Below are positions 1 to 8,007 of a stretch of 46,368 bases of DNA, one piece after another (positions within the stretch are counted from its first letter, which is position 1; each line of letters opens with the position of its first letter). Where the stretch lies: the NCBI GenBank assembly GCA_021791695.1, contig JAJYWC010000013.1:1-46368 (forward strand). Reading direction: 5' to 3'. The notes under the pieces were generated by a model, which worked only from the letters and a program-made list of their open reading frames with translations, was not told where the DNA came from and did no database searches. The position numbers were made by a program, and so were the translations under genes. Source of the DNA: an archaeon. Lineage in GTDB: Archaea > Thermoproteota > Nitrososphaeria > Nitrososphaerales > Gagatemarchaeaceae.

Positions 1-59
1 AGTTCCTGCAACGCTTATATGAACGGTTGAAGCGTTTAATCTCGGAGCTGAAAGATTGA
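1..59 (+). CDS. C-terminal end of an upstream gene (partial)
   Basis: An open frame enters from the left edge and stops at the TGA at 57-59, giving the last 18 residues FLQRLYERLKRLISELKD. The segment is charged and heptad-like, consistent with a C-terminal helix or short coiled coil. Its stop overlaps the TTG start of the next gene at 56 (TTGA), the same coupling seen between real operon genes elsewhere in the window, which is the main reason to believe it. Nothing can be said about function from this fragment. Confidence 0.45.
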   Translation, partial: FLQRLYERLKRLISELKD

Positions 60-433
60 CTCAATCCCCAGACGTGAACAGCCCATTTCACAAGACCCAA
101 AACTTTCGCGACCCTGAATCCACTTTGGACTTCATGACACAATCAGTGGGGGGGATACAGTCTGCTTTGGCGTTGCTCGGAATTGCGAACCAAGCCCGAA
201 CGGTCCTCCCCCCGGCGATGGAATATGATGCGAAAGCGGACTTTGATTGGTTTGCGTCGGGTGAGCTGGATACGAGTGCGTTCAAGGGAAAGTACATCGC
301 AATCTGGAAGAAGGAAGTAGTCGGGAGTGGGGATAGTGCAATCGAAGCCGAAAGACTCGCAAAAGCAAATCGCGGCCAAGACTGCAATCCTCTCTCTATC
401 TTCGTCCCAGTTGAAGACGATGCTATTCTCTAA
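56..433 (+). CDS. DUF5678-like hypothetical protein
   Basis: The product has 125 residues and a TTG start that overlaps the stop of the preceding fragment. The second half (about residues 62-125) has the look of DUF5678: an aromatic and charged segment, then FKGKYIAIWKKEVVGSG, then an acidic and lysine-rich helix, ending in a short hydrophobic strand (LSIFVPVEDD). The N-terminal 60 residues are not recognised. DUF5678 is a small domain of unknown role common in archaea and cyanobacteria. Here the gene converges with, and overlaps by 11 bases, a retropepsin-like gene. GC is lower than in the trp operon. The family call is from pattern memory, not a search. Confidence 0.6.
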   Translation: MTQSPDVNSPFHKTQNFRDPESTLDFMTQSVGGIQSALALLGIANQARTVLPPAMEYDAKADFDWFASGELDTSAFKGKYIAIWKKEVVGSGDSAIEAERLAKANRGQDCNPLSIFVPVEDDAIL

Positions 434-842
434 GGAAAGAAGTCCGTAAGTTCTTTCCTGAGAACGTGATTCGAAAATTATCGAAGACGTCAAGTCTGCC
501 CAGTAGCCTTTCATGGTCTCCGCCCACCGTGAAACCTACGCGTGCAGAGATTGTCTCCTCCCCGATTCGCATGTCCAACTTACGGATATGGGCATCCCAG
601 TGCCCCAAGACCACGCTATGAATCTGAATCGGTTTATCCTCTTTAGAATCTTTTAGTGGATATCCCAGTTCCTCGCAGTCAGACTGATTAAGCAAAGTTA
701 TTGGTGCTGCGCTGTCAATTCTCATTTCGAAGGATTTCCATTCCCCGGTGTTCGCTCTTAATTCGATAAGCGCAACCGGTCGGGCGACATTACCCACGTT
801 GGAGTTCTGAATCTTCCTCCAGGGAAAAATGACTTCTGGCAT
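423..842 (-). CDS. Retropepsin-like (clan AA) aspartic protease family protein
   Basis: The 139-residue product has the two hallmarks of single-domain retropepsin-like proteins: a catalytic-loop position after a beta strand (MRIDSAAPITLL, where D-T/S-G is usual) and the C-terminal LLGRLDVFDNFRITF strand, which resembles the LLGR-x-F-F-D-x-F motif of prokaryotic members. Such proteins act as homodimers with one aspartate from each chain. The loop here reads D-S-A rather than D-S-G, which is tolerated in some members but makes activity uncertain. The ATG at 842 lies about 23 bases after a TATA-like box (854-864), fitting a leaderless transcript. It converges with the DUF5678-like gene, overlapping 11 bases at their 3' ends. 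Confidence 0.6.
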   Translation of the reverse strand: MPEVIFPWRKIQNSNVGNVARPVALIELRANTGEWKSFEMRIDSAAPITLLNQSDCEELGYPLKDSKEDKPIQIHSVVLGHWDAHIRKLDMRIGEETISARVGFTVGGDHERLLGRLDVFDNFRITFSGKNLRTSFLRE

Positions 843-853
843 CTGATACTTTC

Positions 854-864
854 GAGATATATCT
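854..864 (-). promoter_or_regulatory. TATA-like box for the retropepsin-like gene
   Basis: On the minus strand the sequence AGATATATCTC is centred about 17-20 bases before the ATG at 842. The placement suggests a leaderless or nearly leaderless transcript. The spacing is slightly short for the usual archaeal distance of about 26 bases, so this is a moderate call. Confidence 0.4.
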
Positions 865-926
865 GGCAGTTAAATAGTGATTGGCATCCTAACCGAGTTA
901 GCAGAACCTCCCTCGGGCACAGTAAT

Positions 927-1070
927 ATGGCAAAAACCTATGCCAAGTGTCCCAAATGCGGAGCCATAAGCCCGGTCAAGTCAGAGTCGTTCTCCGCCTA
1001 CAACTTCAAAGGCACTTGCGCCAGTTGTGGTGTCGAATTTTTCACGACCACCTACTGGTACGACAGATAG
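927..1070 (+). CDS. Small zinc-ribbon protein, 47 residues
   Basis: An ATG at 927 opens a 47-codon frame ending at TAG 1068-1070. The product begins MAKTYAKCPKCGAISPVK and contains two knuckles, CPKCG at residues 8-12 and CASCG at residues 31-35, spaced as in a four-cysteine zinc ribbon, and ends in an aromatic tail TTTYWYDR. Two perfectly formed CxxCG knuckles in a frame this short are unlikely by chance. Such miniature ribbons are frequent in archaea and are often nucleic-acid or protein-interaction modules, but no specific role can be assigned. The gene is divergent from the retropepsin-like gene, with an 84-base gap holding both promoters. Confidence 0.65.
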   Translation: MAKTYAKCPKCGAISPVKSESFSAYNFKGTCASCGVEFFTTTYWYDR

Positions 1071-1147
1071 ATAGAGAACTCTACCTTTGCGAGAATGCAC
1101 AAGCTCTCTCTTCAAACTCTTGGCAACCATGATTGCGTTCTCTACAC

Positions 1148-1387
1148 TTACGCATACTCCACTTGCCACCCAGCCGTTGAGGCGTAGGTTCTGAAACTGT
1201 TCTCGAACACCTCTTCGCCTTTTCCTTCTATCCTGACTTGCCAATTACTCGAAAGACGAGGCTTGTCCGCATCATAAGTTACCTGACTGTGATAGCGTTT
1301 CAGGGTTTCAAGAATGGCAACCATGAAGCGACGGTCATCAACCGCCTTGCTGACCTTTAGTGCTATTACCATGCCCTTGGGATGCAT
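1148..1387 (-). CDS. Hypothetical protein
   Basis: The open frame encodes up to 79 residues. A second in-frame ATG at 1372 (MVIALKVSKAVDDRRF) sits about 30 bases after A/T-rich sequence at 1394-1410 (CTTTATGG and TTATTAGG on the minus strand), so the shorter 74-residue form is a credible leaderless product. The sequence has a plausible alternation of helix and strand (VAILETLKRY, NWQVRIEG, AGWQVEYA) but matches no family I recognise. It converges with the zinc-ribbon gene. Coding status rests on composition and promoter placement only. Confidence 0.4.
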   Translation of the reverse strand: MHPKGMVIALKVSKAVDDRRFMVAILETLKRYHSQVTYDADKPRLSSNWQVRIEGKGEEVFENSFRTYASTAGWQVEYA

Positions 1388-1472
1388 GCTCTAACCCTAA
1401 TAACCATAAAGTCTGGCACTCTTTCACCCGAACCCGCCACCCGTTTCCGCCACCAGCTAGACTAGACAGTGG

Positions 1473-1485
1473 ACATATGTGTACA
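1473..1485 (+). promoter_or_regulatory. Candidate trp operator with TGTACA box
   Basis: Upstream of trpE the sequence ACATATGTGTACA contains the palindrome ACATATGT (1473-1480) overlapping TGTACA (1480-1485), seven bases before the TATA-like box. TGTACA is the TRP-box hexamer bound by the TrpY repressor upstream of the trp operon in Methanothermobacter thermautotrophicus. Here the motif is seen directly; binding is inferred. TGTACA also occurs by chance inside genes in this window, so the evidence is its position and the adjoining palindrome. Confidence 0.4.
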
Positions 1486-1492
1486 TGAATGA

Positions 1493-1498
1493 TTATAA
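1493..1498 (+). promoter_or_regulatory. TATA-like box of the trp operon
   Basis: TTATAA lies 37 bases before the GTG start of trpE at 1535. A start site about 25 bases downstream would give a leader of roughly 12-15 bases. It is the best TATA match in the 147-base gap before trpE, and no other gene lies in that gap. Confidence 0.5.
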
Positions 1499-1534
1499 GC
1501 GAGCATTTCAAGCCCGCTTCGGCGACAAAGTTGG

Positions 1535-2932
1535 GTGACTACGTTTGGCTCCTCCGCGACGGTTCAAACGTCAAGGCTGAAAGCTCGTAAGCTCCAGGTC
1601 TCCGACACTCCTCAGAAGCTTTTCCTCAAGGTCCAGGAAGAATACGAGGAGGCATTCCTGCTTGAGTCGGCGAAGGGCGCGACCAGACTCGCTGAATATT
1701 CGTTCATCGGCTTCGAGCCTTCGATGGTCGTCCGGGTTAAGAACGGCGACATGGAGCTGGACGACCGCTCCAGGGGCTCCCACGAGCACATCAAGACGGC
1801 CGACCCTCTCAAGAACATCCGCTCTCTGATGGGACGGACGACAGAGCGGGGCCCGTACCGTTTCATCGGCGGCGCTGTGGGCTACATTTCCTACGACTCG
1901 GTAAGATACTGGGAACGGCTTCCGAGCCTCGCCAGGGACGACCTGCGCGCCCCCGACATGGAATTCGGGATCTACACAGACGGTATTGCATTCGACCACA
2001 TCAACGGCGAGGTCTACTACTGCTCGCTTAACGGAGACCGGTCCGCCCTCGTCGAGAGGCTGCTCGCTCGCAGGGGCGAGATGGGTGCGCTCGACCACGG
2101 CCCCCGGACTCCCAACATCAGGAAAGAGAACTACGAGAAGCTGGTCGAGAGGGCCAAAGAATACATCGCAGCCGGAGACATATTCCAGGTGGTCCCCTCG
2201 AAGCGGCACGATTTCGAGGTCACCGGCGACCTCGCCAGGTTCTATGCCGAGCTGAGCCGCATCAACCCGTCGCCGTACATGTACTTCCTGAAGTTCGGGG
2301 AGCGCAGGATAGTGGGCTCCAGCCCCGAGATGCTCCTGCGCGTCGAGGACAGAAAGGCGGAGACGTTCCCCATCGCCGGGACGGCGCCGCGCGTACCCGA
2401 CAAGAGGGAAAACGACAGGATAACGAAGGAGCTGCTCGCCGACCCCAAGGAGAGGGCCGAGCACGTGATGCTCGTAGACCTAGGACGGAACGACCTGGGA
2501 CGGGTCTCAAAGTACGGCAGCGTGAAGGTACCCGAGCTCCTGACCGTGCAGCAGTACAGCCACGTCCAGCACATCGTCTCAAGAGTGACCGGTGAGCTCC
2601 GCGACGAATTCGACTCGTTCGACGCAATGAGGGCGGTCTTCCCGGCCGGGACGCTCTCAGGCGCTCCCAAGCCGAGGGCCATGGAGATCATCGAGGAGCT
2701 CGAACCCTCACGCCGGGGTCCCTACGGGGGCGCGCTCGGCTACTTCTCGTTCAACGGCAACGCTGACTTTGCGATTACCATCCGGACTCTCGTCGCAGAC
2801 GGGAAGCGCTGCAGCATACAGGCGGGCGGCGGCGTGGTTGCAGATTCCGTCCCCGAGAAGGAATGGGAGGAGACCGAGAACAAGGCTGCGGGGTTGTTCA
2901 GGGCCGTCGAGGCGGCGGGTGGCAGGAAATGA
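1535..2932 (+). CDS. trpE: Anthranilate synthase component I
   Basis: This enzyme converts chorismate, with ammonia supplied by TrpG, to anthranilate, the first committed step to tryptophan. The 465-residue product is of normal length. The N-terminal domain contains LLESAKG, which corresponds to the tryptophan-binding feedback site. The chorismate-binding domain (about 190-460) shows SPEMLLRV, ETFPIAGTAPR, HVMLVDLGRNDLGRVS, FPAGTLSGAPKPRAM and IQAGGGVVADSVPEKEWEE, all family signatures. The start is GTG at 1535, behind a TATA-like box and a TGTACA hexamer. It is the first gene of trpEGDCFBA and its TGA overlaps the ATG of trpG (ATGA). Retention of the LLES motif suggests normal feedback inhibition. 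Confidence 0.96.
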   Translation: MTTFGSSATVQTSRLKARKLQVSDTPQKLFLKVQEEYEEAFLLESAKGATRLAEYSFIGFEPSMVVRVKNGDMELDDRSRGSHEHIKTADPLKNIRSLMGRTTERGPYRFIGGAVGYISYDSVRYWERLPSLARDDLRAPDMEFGIYTDGIAFDHINGEVYYCSLNGDRSALVERLLARRGEMGALDHGPRTPNIRKENYEKLVERAKEYIAAGDIFQVVPSKRHDFEVTGDLARFYAELSRINPSPYMYFLKFGERRIVGSSPEMLLRVEDRKAETFPIAGTAPRVPDKRENDRITKELLADPKERAEHVMLVDLGRNDLGRVSKYGSVKVPELLTVQQYSHVQHIVSRVTGELRDEFDSFDAMRAVFPAGTLSGAPKPRAMEIIEELEPSRRGPYGGALGYFSFNGNADFAITIRTLVADGKRCSIQAGGGVVADSVPEKEWEETENKAAGLFRAVEAAGGRK

Positions 2933-3519
2933 AGGTCCTAATCATAGACAACTACGACTCCTTTGTCTACAACCTCGCCCAGTACGTGGGAGCGCTTGGG
3001 GCCTCTCCGGAGGTATTCAGGAACGACAGGATCACCCTGAAGCAGGCGAAGGCTCTCGGACCAGACCGCATAATCATCTCACCTGGACCGGGCAACCCTG
3101 AGGACGAGCGCTATTTCGGCGTCTGTCAGTCCGTCCTGAAGTCTCTGAGCAAGGAAGTGCCCACCCTCGGCGTCTGTCTCGGCCACCAGGGGATAGGCGC
3201 GGCGTTCGGCGGGAAGGTGGTGCGAGCTTCGCGGCTCATGCACGGAAAGACGAGCAGGATCGACCACGATGGCCGAGGTGTCCTAAAGGGGATGCCCGTG
3301 CCGTTCGAGGCCACCCGCTATCACTCGCTGGTGATAGACAAGGACACCCTGCCGGACGTTCTCAGGGTCTCAGCGCTCTCCATGGACGACCAGGAGATCA
3401 TGGGCGTGAGACACGTCGAGTATCCCATAGAGGGGGTGCAGTTCCATCCCGAATCGATCATGACCGAAGACGGCAAGCGCATAGTCAGGAACTTCCTGAA
3501 GGAGGGAGTCCGTCAGTGA
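2929..3519 (+). CDS. trpG: Anthranilate synthase component II (glutamine amidotransferase)
   Basis: TrpG hydrolyses glutamine and passes ammonia to TrpE. The start is the ATG at 2929, which overlaps the trpE stop; the product MKVLIIDNYDSFVYNLAQYV is then 196 residues, normal for a class I amidotransferase. The oxyanion strand IIISPGPGNPED, the nucleophile elbow GVCLGHQGIG with its catalytic cysteine, and the C-terminal VQFHPESI, which supplies the catalytic His and Glu, are all present. The open frame continues 22 codons upstream inside trpE, but that extension is not conserved in the family. The stop overlaps the GTG of trpD (GTGA). Confidence 0.96.
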   Translation: MKVLIIDNYDSFVYNLAQYVGALGASPEVFRNDRITLKQAKALGPDRIIISPGPGNPEDERYFGVCQSVLKSLSKEVPTLGVCLGHQGIGAAFGGKVVRASRLMHGKTSRIDHDGRGVLKGMPVPFEATRYHSLVIDKDTLPDVLRVSALSMDDQEIMGVRHVEYPIEGVQFHPESIMTEDGKRIVRNFLKEGVRQ

Positions 3520-4571
3520 TTCAGCAGGCTGTCGCCAAGCTGGTGGAGGGGCACGAGCTCTCTTCCTCGGAGGTCGACCAGTCTCTCGAAGAGATAATCA
3601 GCGGAGCCGCCACCCCGGCGCAGACGGCGGGATTCCTCGTCGCCCTCAGGGGGAAGGGCGAGACGGCCGATGAGCTTGCGGCCTTCGCCTCCACATTCCG
3701 CCGGCACAGCCTGAAGATACATCCTGTCGTAAGCGGCAGGCTCGTGGACACATGCGGCACCGGCGGCGACGGCGCGGGGACGTTCAACGTCAGCACCATC
3801 TCGGCAATCGTCGCAGCGGGCGCAGGCGTACACATAGCCAAGCATGGGAACAGGTCGGTCACGGGAAAGAGCGGGAGCGCCGACCTGCTGGAAGGTCTCG
3901 GGTTCAACCTCGCAATGGAGCCGTCGAAGGTCAAGGAGTCCATCGAGCAGGTGGGGATTGGGTTCATGTTCGCTCCGGTCTTCCACCCGGCAATGAGGCA
4001 GGTAATCCCGGTCAGGCGCGAGCTAGGCATCCGCACGATATTCAACCTCATGGGACCCTTGATGAACCCCGCGGGAGCTGACTATCAGCTCCTCGGGGTC
4101 TACTCCTCGTCGCTCACATCAAAAGTGGCGAGCGCGCTCCAGAAGCTAGGGACGAAGGAGGCGATGGTCGTCCATGCCGTGGAGGGGATGGACGAGATCT
4201 CCGTCACGGGAAACACGCTCGTTTCATGGCTGCGGGAGGGCCAGGTGGTGTCCCGTGAACACGCGCCGTCGGAATTTGGCGTGGGACGTGTCCAAGGGAT
4301 GCCTCCTCGCATATCCTCCGTCGACGAAGGCGCGCGCCTCGTCATGGAGATGCTCGGAGGGTCCAGGAGAAGCGACGGCAGCCTGGAGCTGGTGCTCGTG
4401 AACGCCGCAGCCGCAATCGTACTTTCCGGGAAGGCTAGCGGGTTCGCAGACGCGGTCGAGGACGCGCGGCGTTCGATCGAGACCGGGGCCGCGCAGAAGA
4501 AGCTTGAAGGGATGGTGAGAATGAGCGGGGGTAGCATGGAGAGCCTGGAGAAACATGCAGCAGCGAGATAG
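3516..4571 (+). CDS. trpD: Anthranilate phosphoribosyltransferase
   Basis: This enzyme transfers phosphoribose from PRPP to anthranilate. The 351-residue product has the family core: VDTCGTGGDGAGTFNVST (about 79-96, PRPP-binding glycine loop), VAAGAGVHIAKHGNRSVTGKSGSADLLE, and TIFNLMGPLMNPA. The start is GTG 3516, overlapping the trpG stop. The 3' end overlaps trpC by 17 bases. The length and the intact PRPP loop indicate a functional enzyme. Confidence 0.96.
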   Translation: MIQQAVAKLVEGHELSSSEVDQSLEEIISGAATPAQTAGFLVALRGKGETADELAAFASTFRRHSLKIHPVVSGRLVDTCGTGGDGAGTFNVSTISAIVAAGAGVHIAKHGNRSVTGKSGSADLLEGLGFNLAMEPSKVKESIEQVGIGFMFAPVFHPAMRQVIPVRRELGIRTIFNLMGPLMNPAGADYQLLGVYSSSLTSKVASALQKLGTKEAMVVHAVEGMDEISVTGNTLVSWLREGQVVSREHAPSEFGVGRVQGMPPRISSVDEGARLVMEMLGGSRRSDGSLELVLVNAAAAIVLSGKASGFADAVEDARRSIETGAAQKKLEGMVRMSGGSMESLEKHAAAR

Positions 4572-5337
4572 GAACTTCATCTTCACGCTCGCAGAGGGGG
4601 CCAGGAAGACCGTCTCCGAGGGCTACTATCGTATCGAAGGGACTCCGTTCCCTCGGAGGAGCATGCGCGAGGCGATCGCCTCGTCCAAGCGCATACCGCT
4701 GGTCACCGAGGTCAAGTTCAAGTCTCCCGCAGAGGGCGAGCTCCGCGCCGCACAGGACGTGAGGGAGATCGCGAGGAAGTTCGAACGGGGCGGAGCGGTA
4801 GGCATCTCGGTCCTCACGGAGCCAAAGCACTTCGACGGGCGCATCGAGTACCTGACCGCCGTCAAGAAGAGCGTCGCTCTGCCCGTGCTGATGAAAGACA
4901 TCATAGTCGACCCACTCCAGGTAGAGGCTGCGCAGAAGATAGGAGCGGACGTCATCCTTCTCATGGCCGGGATATTCAGGTCTCGTCTCGCAGACCAGCC
5001 GCTCGGTTCGATGATTGACCTCGCCCACTCCAAGGGACTGGAGGTGCTGCTCGAGGCGCACACGGAGGAAGAGTACCGGCTCGCACTGAATAGCTCGGCG
5101 GACATAGTCGGGATAAACAACCGTGACCTGGGGACGCTCGCCGTGTCGCTCGACACCTCGCGGCGCCTGCTGGCCCTTGGGAAGCAGGGAAAGCTCGTCA
5201 TCTCAGAAAGCGGCCTCTCGAAGAGGTCGGAGCTCCTCGAGCTCAGGTCCCTGGGTGCCGACGGATTCCTTGTGGGTTCCTCGCTGATGAGGTCAAAGGA
5301 TATCGAGGAGGCCGTGCGCGAGCTAGCGGGTGCATAG
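4555..5337 (+). CDS. trpC: Indole-3-glycerol phosphate synthase
   Basis: TrpC performs the ring-closing decarboxylation of CdRP to indole-3-glycerol phosphate. It is a 260-residue single-domain TIM barrel, not fused to TrpF. Visible strands and motifs are VTEVKFKSPAEGE (catalytic Lys and substrate loop), ISVLTEP, LPVLMKDIIVDPLQ with the second catalytic Lys, VLLEAHTEEE, IVGINNRDLGTL (the canonical NNRDL), VISESGL and DGFLVGSSLM (phosphate-binding). The ATG at 4555 lies inside the end of trpD. The gene sits two bases before trpF. Confidence 0.95.
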   Translation: MQQRDRNFIFTLAEGARKTVSEGYYRIEGTPFPRRSMREAIASSKRIPLVTEVKFKSPAEGELRAAQDVREIARKFERGGAVGISVLTEPKHFDGRIEYLTAVKKSVALPVLMKDIIVDPLQVEAAQKIGADVILLMAGIFRSRLADQPLGSMIDLAHSKGLEVLLEAHTEEEYRLALNSSADIVGINNRDLGTLAVSLDTSRRLLALGKQGKLVISESGLSKRSELLELRSLGADGFLVGSSLMRSKDIEEAVRELAGA

Positions 5338-5339
5338 AT

Positions 5340-5975
5340 ATGCTTCGAGTGAAGATATGCGGTCTGACGCGTGAAGTGGACGTAAGTTTTGCGATACTGG
5401 CGGGTGCGGACGCCGTGGGTTTCATCTCCGGATTCCCGTCCTCTCCGCGGAACATCTCTCTGGAGAAGGCGATCGAGCTGGCGAAGACGGTCCCTCCATT
5501 CGTCGACGCCGTTCTGGTGACCACGGGCGACGTGCTCAAGGCCGAGCCGAACCTGAAGGGGGGGCGGTTCGACGCGCTTCAGCTCTATGGCGAAATCGCT
5601 GACCCCGACGCCGTCCGAAAGATGACGGGGGCACGGCTCATCAGGGCCTATTCGCCGCAGACCGAAGACGTCGATGCGGCCAAGAAGGCGGTGAATGGCT
5701 TCGACGCCCTCCTGACCGACACCTATGTCGAGGGAAAGCAGGGAGGCACGGGCGTGCCAGCGAACTGGGCCGTCTGCAGGAAGCTCAAGTACTCCATAGT
5801 ACCGACCAGGCTCGTCCTTTCGGGCGGTCTCAACTCTGCCAACGTCGCTGCCGCGATCAAGATGGTCAGACCCTACGCGGTCGATACCTCCTCCGGCGTC
5901 GAGAGCGCTCCCGGCATCAAGGACCCGGGCAAGGTCATGGAGTTCGTAAAGAAGGCGAAGGTGGCGGACTGGTAG
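5340..5975 (+). CDS. trpF: Phosphoribosylanthranilate isomerase
   Basis: TrpF carries out the Amadori rearrangement of PRA to CdRP, preceding TrpC. The 211-residue product begins [12 protein letters not shown], with the catalytic cysteine in the KICGLT signature. Other family elements are [23 protein letters not shown] (normally LQLHG), an aspartate strand [15 protein letters not shown], and the phosphate-binding [10 protein letters not shown] followed by [10 protein letters not shown]. The H-to-Y change in the QLHG strand is a small departure, and that residue is not the catalytic pair. The TAG stop overlaps the GTG of trpB by one base. Confidence 0.94.
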   Translation: MLRVKICGLTREVDVSFAILAGADAVGFISGFPSSPRNISLEKAIELAKTVPPFVDAVLVTTGDVLKAEPNLKGGRFDALQLYGEIADPDAVRKMTGARLIRAYSPQTEDVDAAKKAVNGFDALLTDTYVEGKQGGTGVPANWAVCRKLKYSIVPTRLVLSGGLNSANVAAAIKMVRPYAVDTSSGVESAPGIKDPGKVMEFVKKAKVADW

Positions 5976-7162
5976 TGGGCGAAGACTACCCGAAGAAGGG
6001 CCGGTTCGGCAGATATGGCGGGCAGTTCATTCCTGAGACGCTCGTGCCTGCCGTCCAGGAACTCGAGAAGGCCTACCTCCGCCTGCGAAGGGACGCCTCC
6101 TTCAAGCGGGAGCTCGCGCACCTCCTCGCCGACTACGCTGGTCGCCCCACGCCGCTGTATCTCGCATCGAACCTTACGGAGAGCGCGGGAGGGGCCAAGG
6201 TCTATCTCAAGCGTGAAGACCTGCTTCACAGCGGCGCCCACAAGATCAACAACACACTGGGACAGGCGCTGCTGGCAAAGAAGATGGGCAAACCGAGGGT
6301 GATCGCCGAGACGGGAGCCGGCCAGCACGGCGTCGCGACCGCGATGGCCTGCGCCGTGCTGGGACTCAAGGCCGAGGTCTACATGGGCTCCGAGGATATC
6401 GAGAGACAGAAGCTGAACGTCTTCAGGATGAGGTTGCTGGGCACCGAGGTCCACAGCGTCGACAGCGGGTCGCGCACCCTGAAGGACGCGATCAACGAGG
6501 CCCTGCGCGACTGGGTGACCAACCTGCGTGACACCTACTACATTATCGGGTCGGTGGTCGGGCCACACCCATATCCTGTGATAGTCCGCGATTTCCAGAG
6601 CGTAATCGGAGTCGAGATCAAGCGGCAGATGAAGTCTAAGGAGGGGCGGCTGCCGGACGCCGTCGTGGCCTGCGTAGGCGGGGGGAGCAACGCCATGGGT
6701 ACCTTCCATCCGTTCGTGGATGACAGGGACGTGAAGCTCTACGGAGTGGAGGCAGGAGGTACCGGTCGCGGCAGGAGTGCGGCGACGCTCGTCGAAGGGA
6801 GGGAAGGAGTCCTGCACGGGATGCTGACGTACCTCCTCCAGGACCGGGATGGGCAGGTCGCGTCGACCGAGAGCATCTCGGCCGGCCTCGACTACCCCGG
6901 GGTCGGTCCGGAGCATTCATTCCTTAAGGACAGCGGGAGGGCGCAGTACGTGTCGGCCTCGGACGACGAAGCGGTCAAGGCTTTCCATCTTCTCTCGAGG
7001 AAGGAGGGGATCATCCCAGCGCTGGAGTCGTCGCATGCGGTGTCATATGCGGTGAAGCTCGCTGGCAGGATGAAGCGCGACGAGAACGTGGTCGTCACGC
7101 TCTCCGGACGGGGCGACAAGGACGTGCAGATAATCGCCAAGAGGGCAGGGTTGGAGATTTGA
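5975..7162 (+). CDS. trpB: Tryptophan synthase beta subunit (TrpB1 type)
   Basis: TrpB condenses indole with serine to tryptophan using PLP. The 395-residue product fits the TrpB1 type, which pairs with TrpA, rather than the longer stand-alone TrpB2. It shows [31 protein letters not shown] with the PLP lysine in [20 protein letters not shown] with the catalytic Glu, and the phosphate loop [12 protein letters not shown]. The start is GTG at 5975, overlapping the trpF stop. The stop overlaps the TTG of trpA (TTGA), consistent with co-translation of the alpha and beta subunits. Confidence 0.96.
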   Translation: MGEDYPKKGRFGRYGGQFIPETLVPAVQELEKAYLRLRRDASFKRELAHLLADYAGRPTPLYLASNLTESAGGAKVYLKREDLLHSGAHKINNTLGQALLAKKMGKPRVIAETGAGQHGVATAMACAVLGLKAEVYMGSEDIERQKLNVFRMRLLGTEVHSVDSGSRTLKDAINEALRDWVTNLRDTYYIIGSVVGPHPYPVIVRDFQSVIGVEIKRQMKSKEGRLPDAVVACVGGGSNAMGTFHPFVDDRDVKLYGVEAGGTGRGRSAATLVEGREGVLHGMLTYLLQDRDGQVASTESISAGLDYPGVGPEHSFLKDSGRAQYVSASDDEAVKAFHLLSRKEGIIPALESSHAVSYAVKLAGRMKRDENVVVTLSGRGDKDVQIIAKRAGLEI

Positions 7163-7977
7163 GCCCGATAAGGTCAGTCTTCCGCTCGCTGGGGAAGGAT
7201 GGGGCGCTCATAGCATACACCATGGGAGGGGACCCCGACATCGAGACCACGGAGAGGGTCGTCGACGCCCTCATAGCCGGCGGTGCAGACATCATCGAGC
7301 TGGGCGTCCCGTTCTCTGACCCCATAGCCGACGGCAAGTCGATCCAGGAGGCCGCGGTCAGGTCGCTTGCGGCTGGGACGAAGCCCTCGGACATCCTGGG
7401 CGTGGTGGCCCGGCTAAAGAAGAAGCACAGTACACCGATCGCCATCATGACTTACTACAACATCCTCTACTCTCCGGGCCTCGACCGCTTCCTCTCGGAG
7501 GCCAAGAAAGCGGGCGTGGATGCCCTGATAGTTCCGGACCTTCCGCTCGACGAGACCGAGGACTACTCGAGACTCGCCCGGAAGTATTCTCTTGACACGA
7601 TACTAATGGCCGCTCCCACCACCTCCCCTGCCAGGATGAAGTCACTCGTGAGGCATTCGACGGGGTTCCTCTACCTCGTGTCGTTGCTAGGAGTCACGGG
7701 CGCTAGGTCGCAGCTCGGTGACGAGACGCTAAAGCTCGTGAAGGAAGCCAAGCGCGTGACGCGCGGCAAGATTCCGCTCGGGGTCGGCTTCGGCATCTCG
7801 AAACCCGAACACGTCAGGGCCGTCCTCGCAGCTGGGGCAGACGCCGTGATCGTGGGAAGCAGCATCGTGAACATGGTCTCCTCGGGAAAGCCGACGGCCG
7901 CCATGCTCAAGGACGTTGAAAACTATGCGAGGACGCTGAAAACCGCTACTAAGACGGGCGGTTCGAACCAGACTTAA
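7159..7977 (+). CDS. trpA: Tryptophan synthase alpha subunit
   Basis: TrpA cleaves indole-3-glycerol phosphate, and indole is channelled to TrpB. The 272-residue barrel contains [15 protein letters not shown], giving both catalytic acids (Glu of ELGVP and Asp of PIADG), [37 protein letters not shown] and the phosphate-binding [13 protein letters not shown] plus [10 protein letters not shown]. It starts with TTG at 7159, coupled to the trpB stop. It is the last trp gene; its TAA lies inside a TATA-like sequence that probably drives the next operon. Confidence 0.95.
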   Translation: MSPIRSVFRSLGKDGALIAYTMGGDPDIETTERVVDALIAGGADIIELGVPFSDPIADGKSIQEAAVRSLAAGTKPSDILGVVARLKKKHSTPIAIMTYYNILYSPGLDRFLSEAKKAGVDALIVPDLPLDETEDYSRLARKYSLDTILMAAPTTSPARMKSLVRHSTGFLYLVSLLGVTGARSQLGDETLKLVKEAKRVTRGKIPLGVGFGISKPEHVRAVLAAGADAVIVGSSIVNMVSSGKPTAAMLKDVENYARTLKTATKTGGSNQT

Positions 7978-7980
7978 TTA
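7973..7980 (+). promoter_or_regulatory. TATA-like box for the DUF47-pit operon
   Basis: CTTAATTA overlaps the trpA stop codon and lies 28-35 bases before the TTG at 8008, the distance expected for a leaderless archaeal transcript. It suggests that the phosphate genes are not simply the tail of the trp operon. Confidence 0.45.
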
Positions 7981-8007
7981 CCTCCGCAAGCTCCGAGAAG
8001 GCTCTTC

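Noticed and set aside
981-1244. Minus-strand 87-residue frame
   Set aside because: Antisense to the zinc-ribbon gene and overlapping the better hypothetical frame at 1148-1387.
1571-2464. Long minus-strand open frame antisense to trpE
   Set aside because: It lies wholly inside trpE, has an odd composition and no motif; long antisense frames are expected in GC-rich genes. The same applies to frames at 5873-6916 (minus), 7978-9033 (minus) and 11166-12065 (plus).
2863-2928. Upstream extension of trpG
   Set aside because: The family N-terminus starts at MKVLIIDNYDSF, whose ATG at 2929 overlaps the trpE stop.
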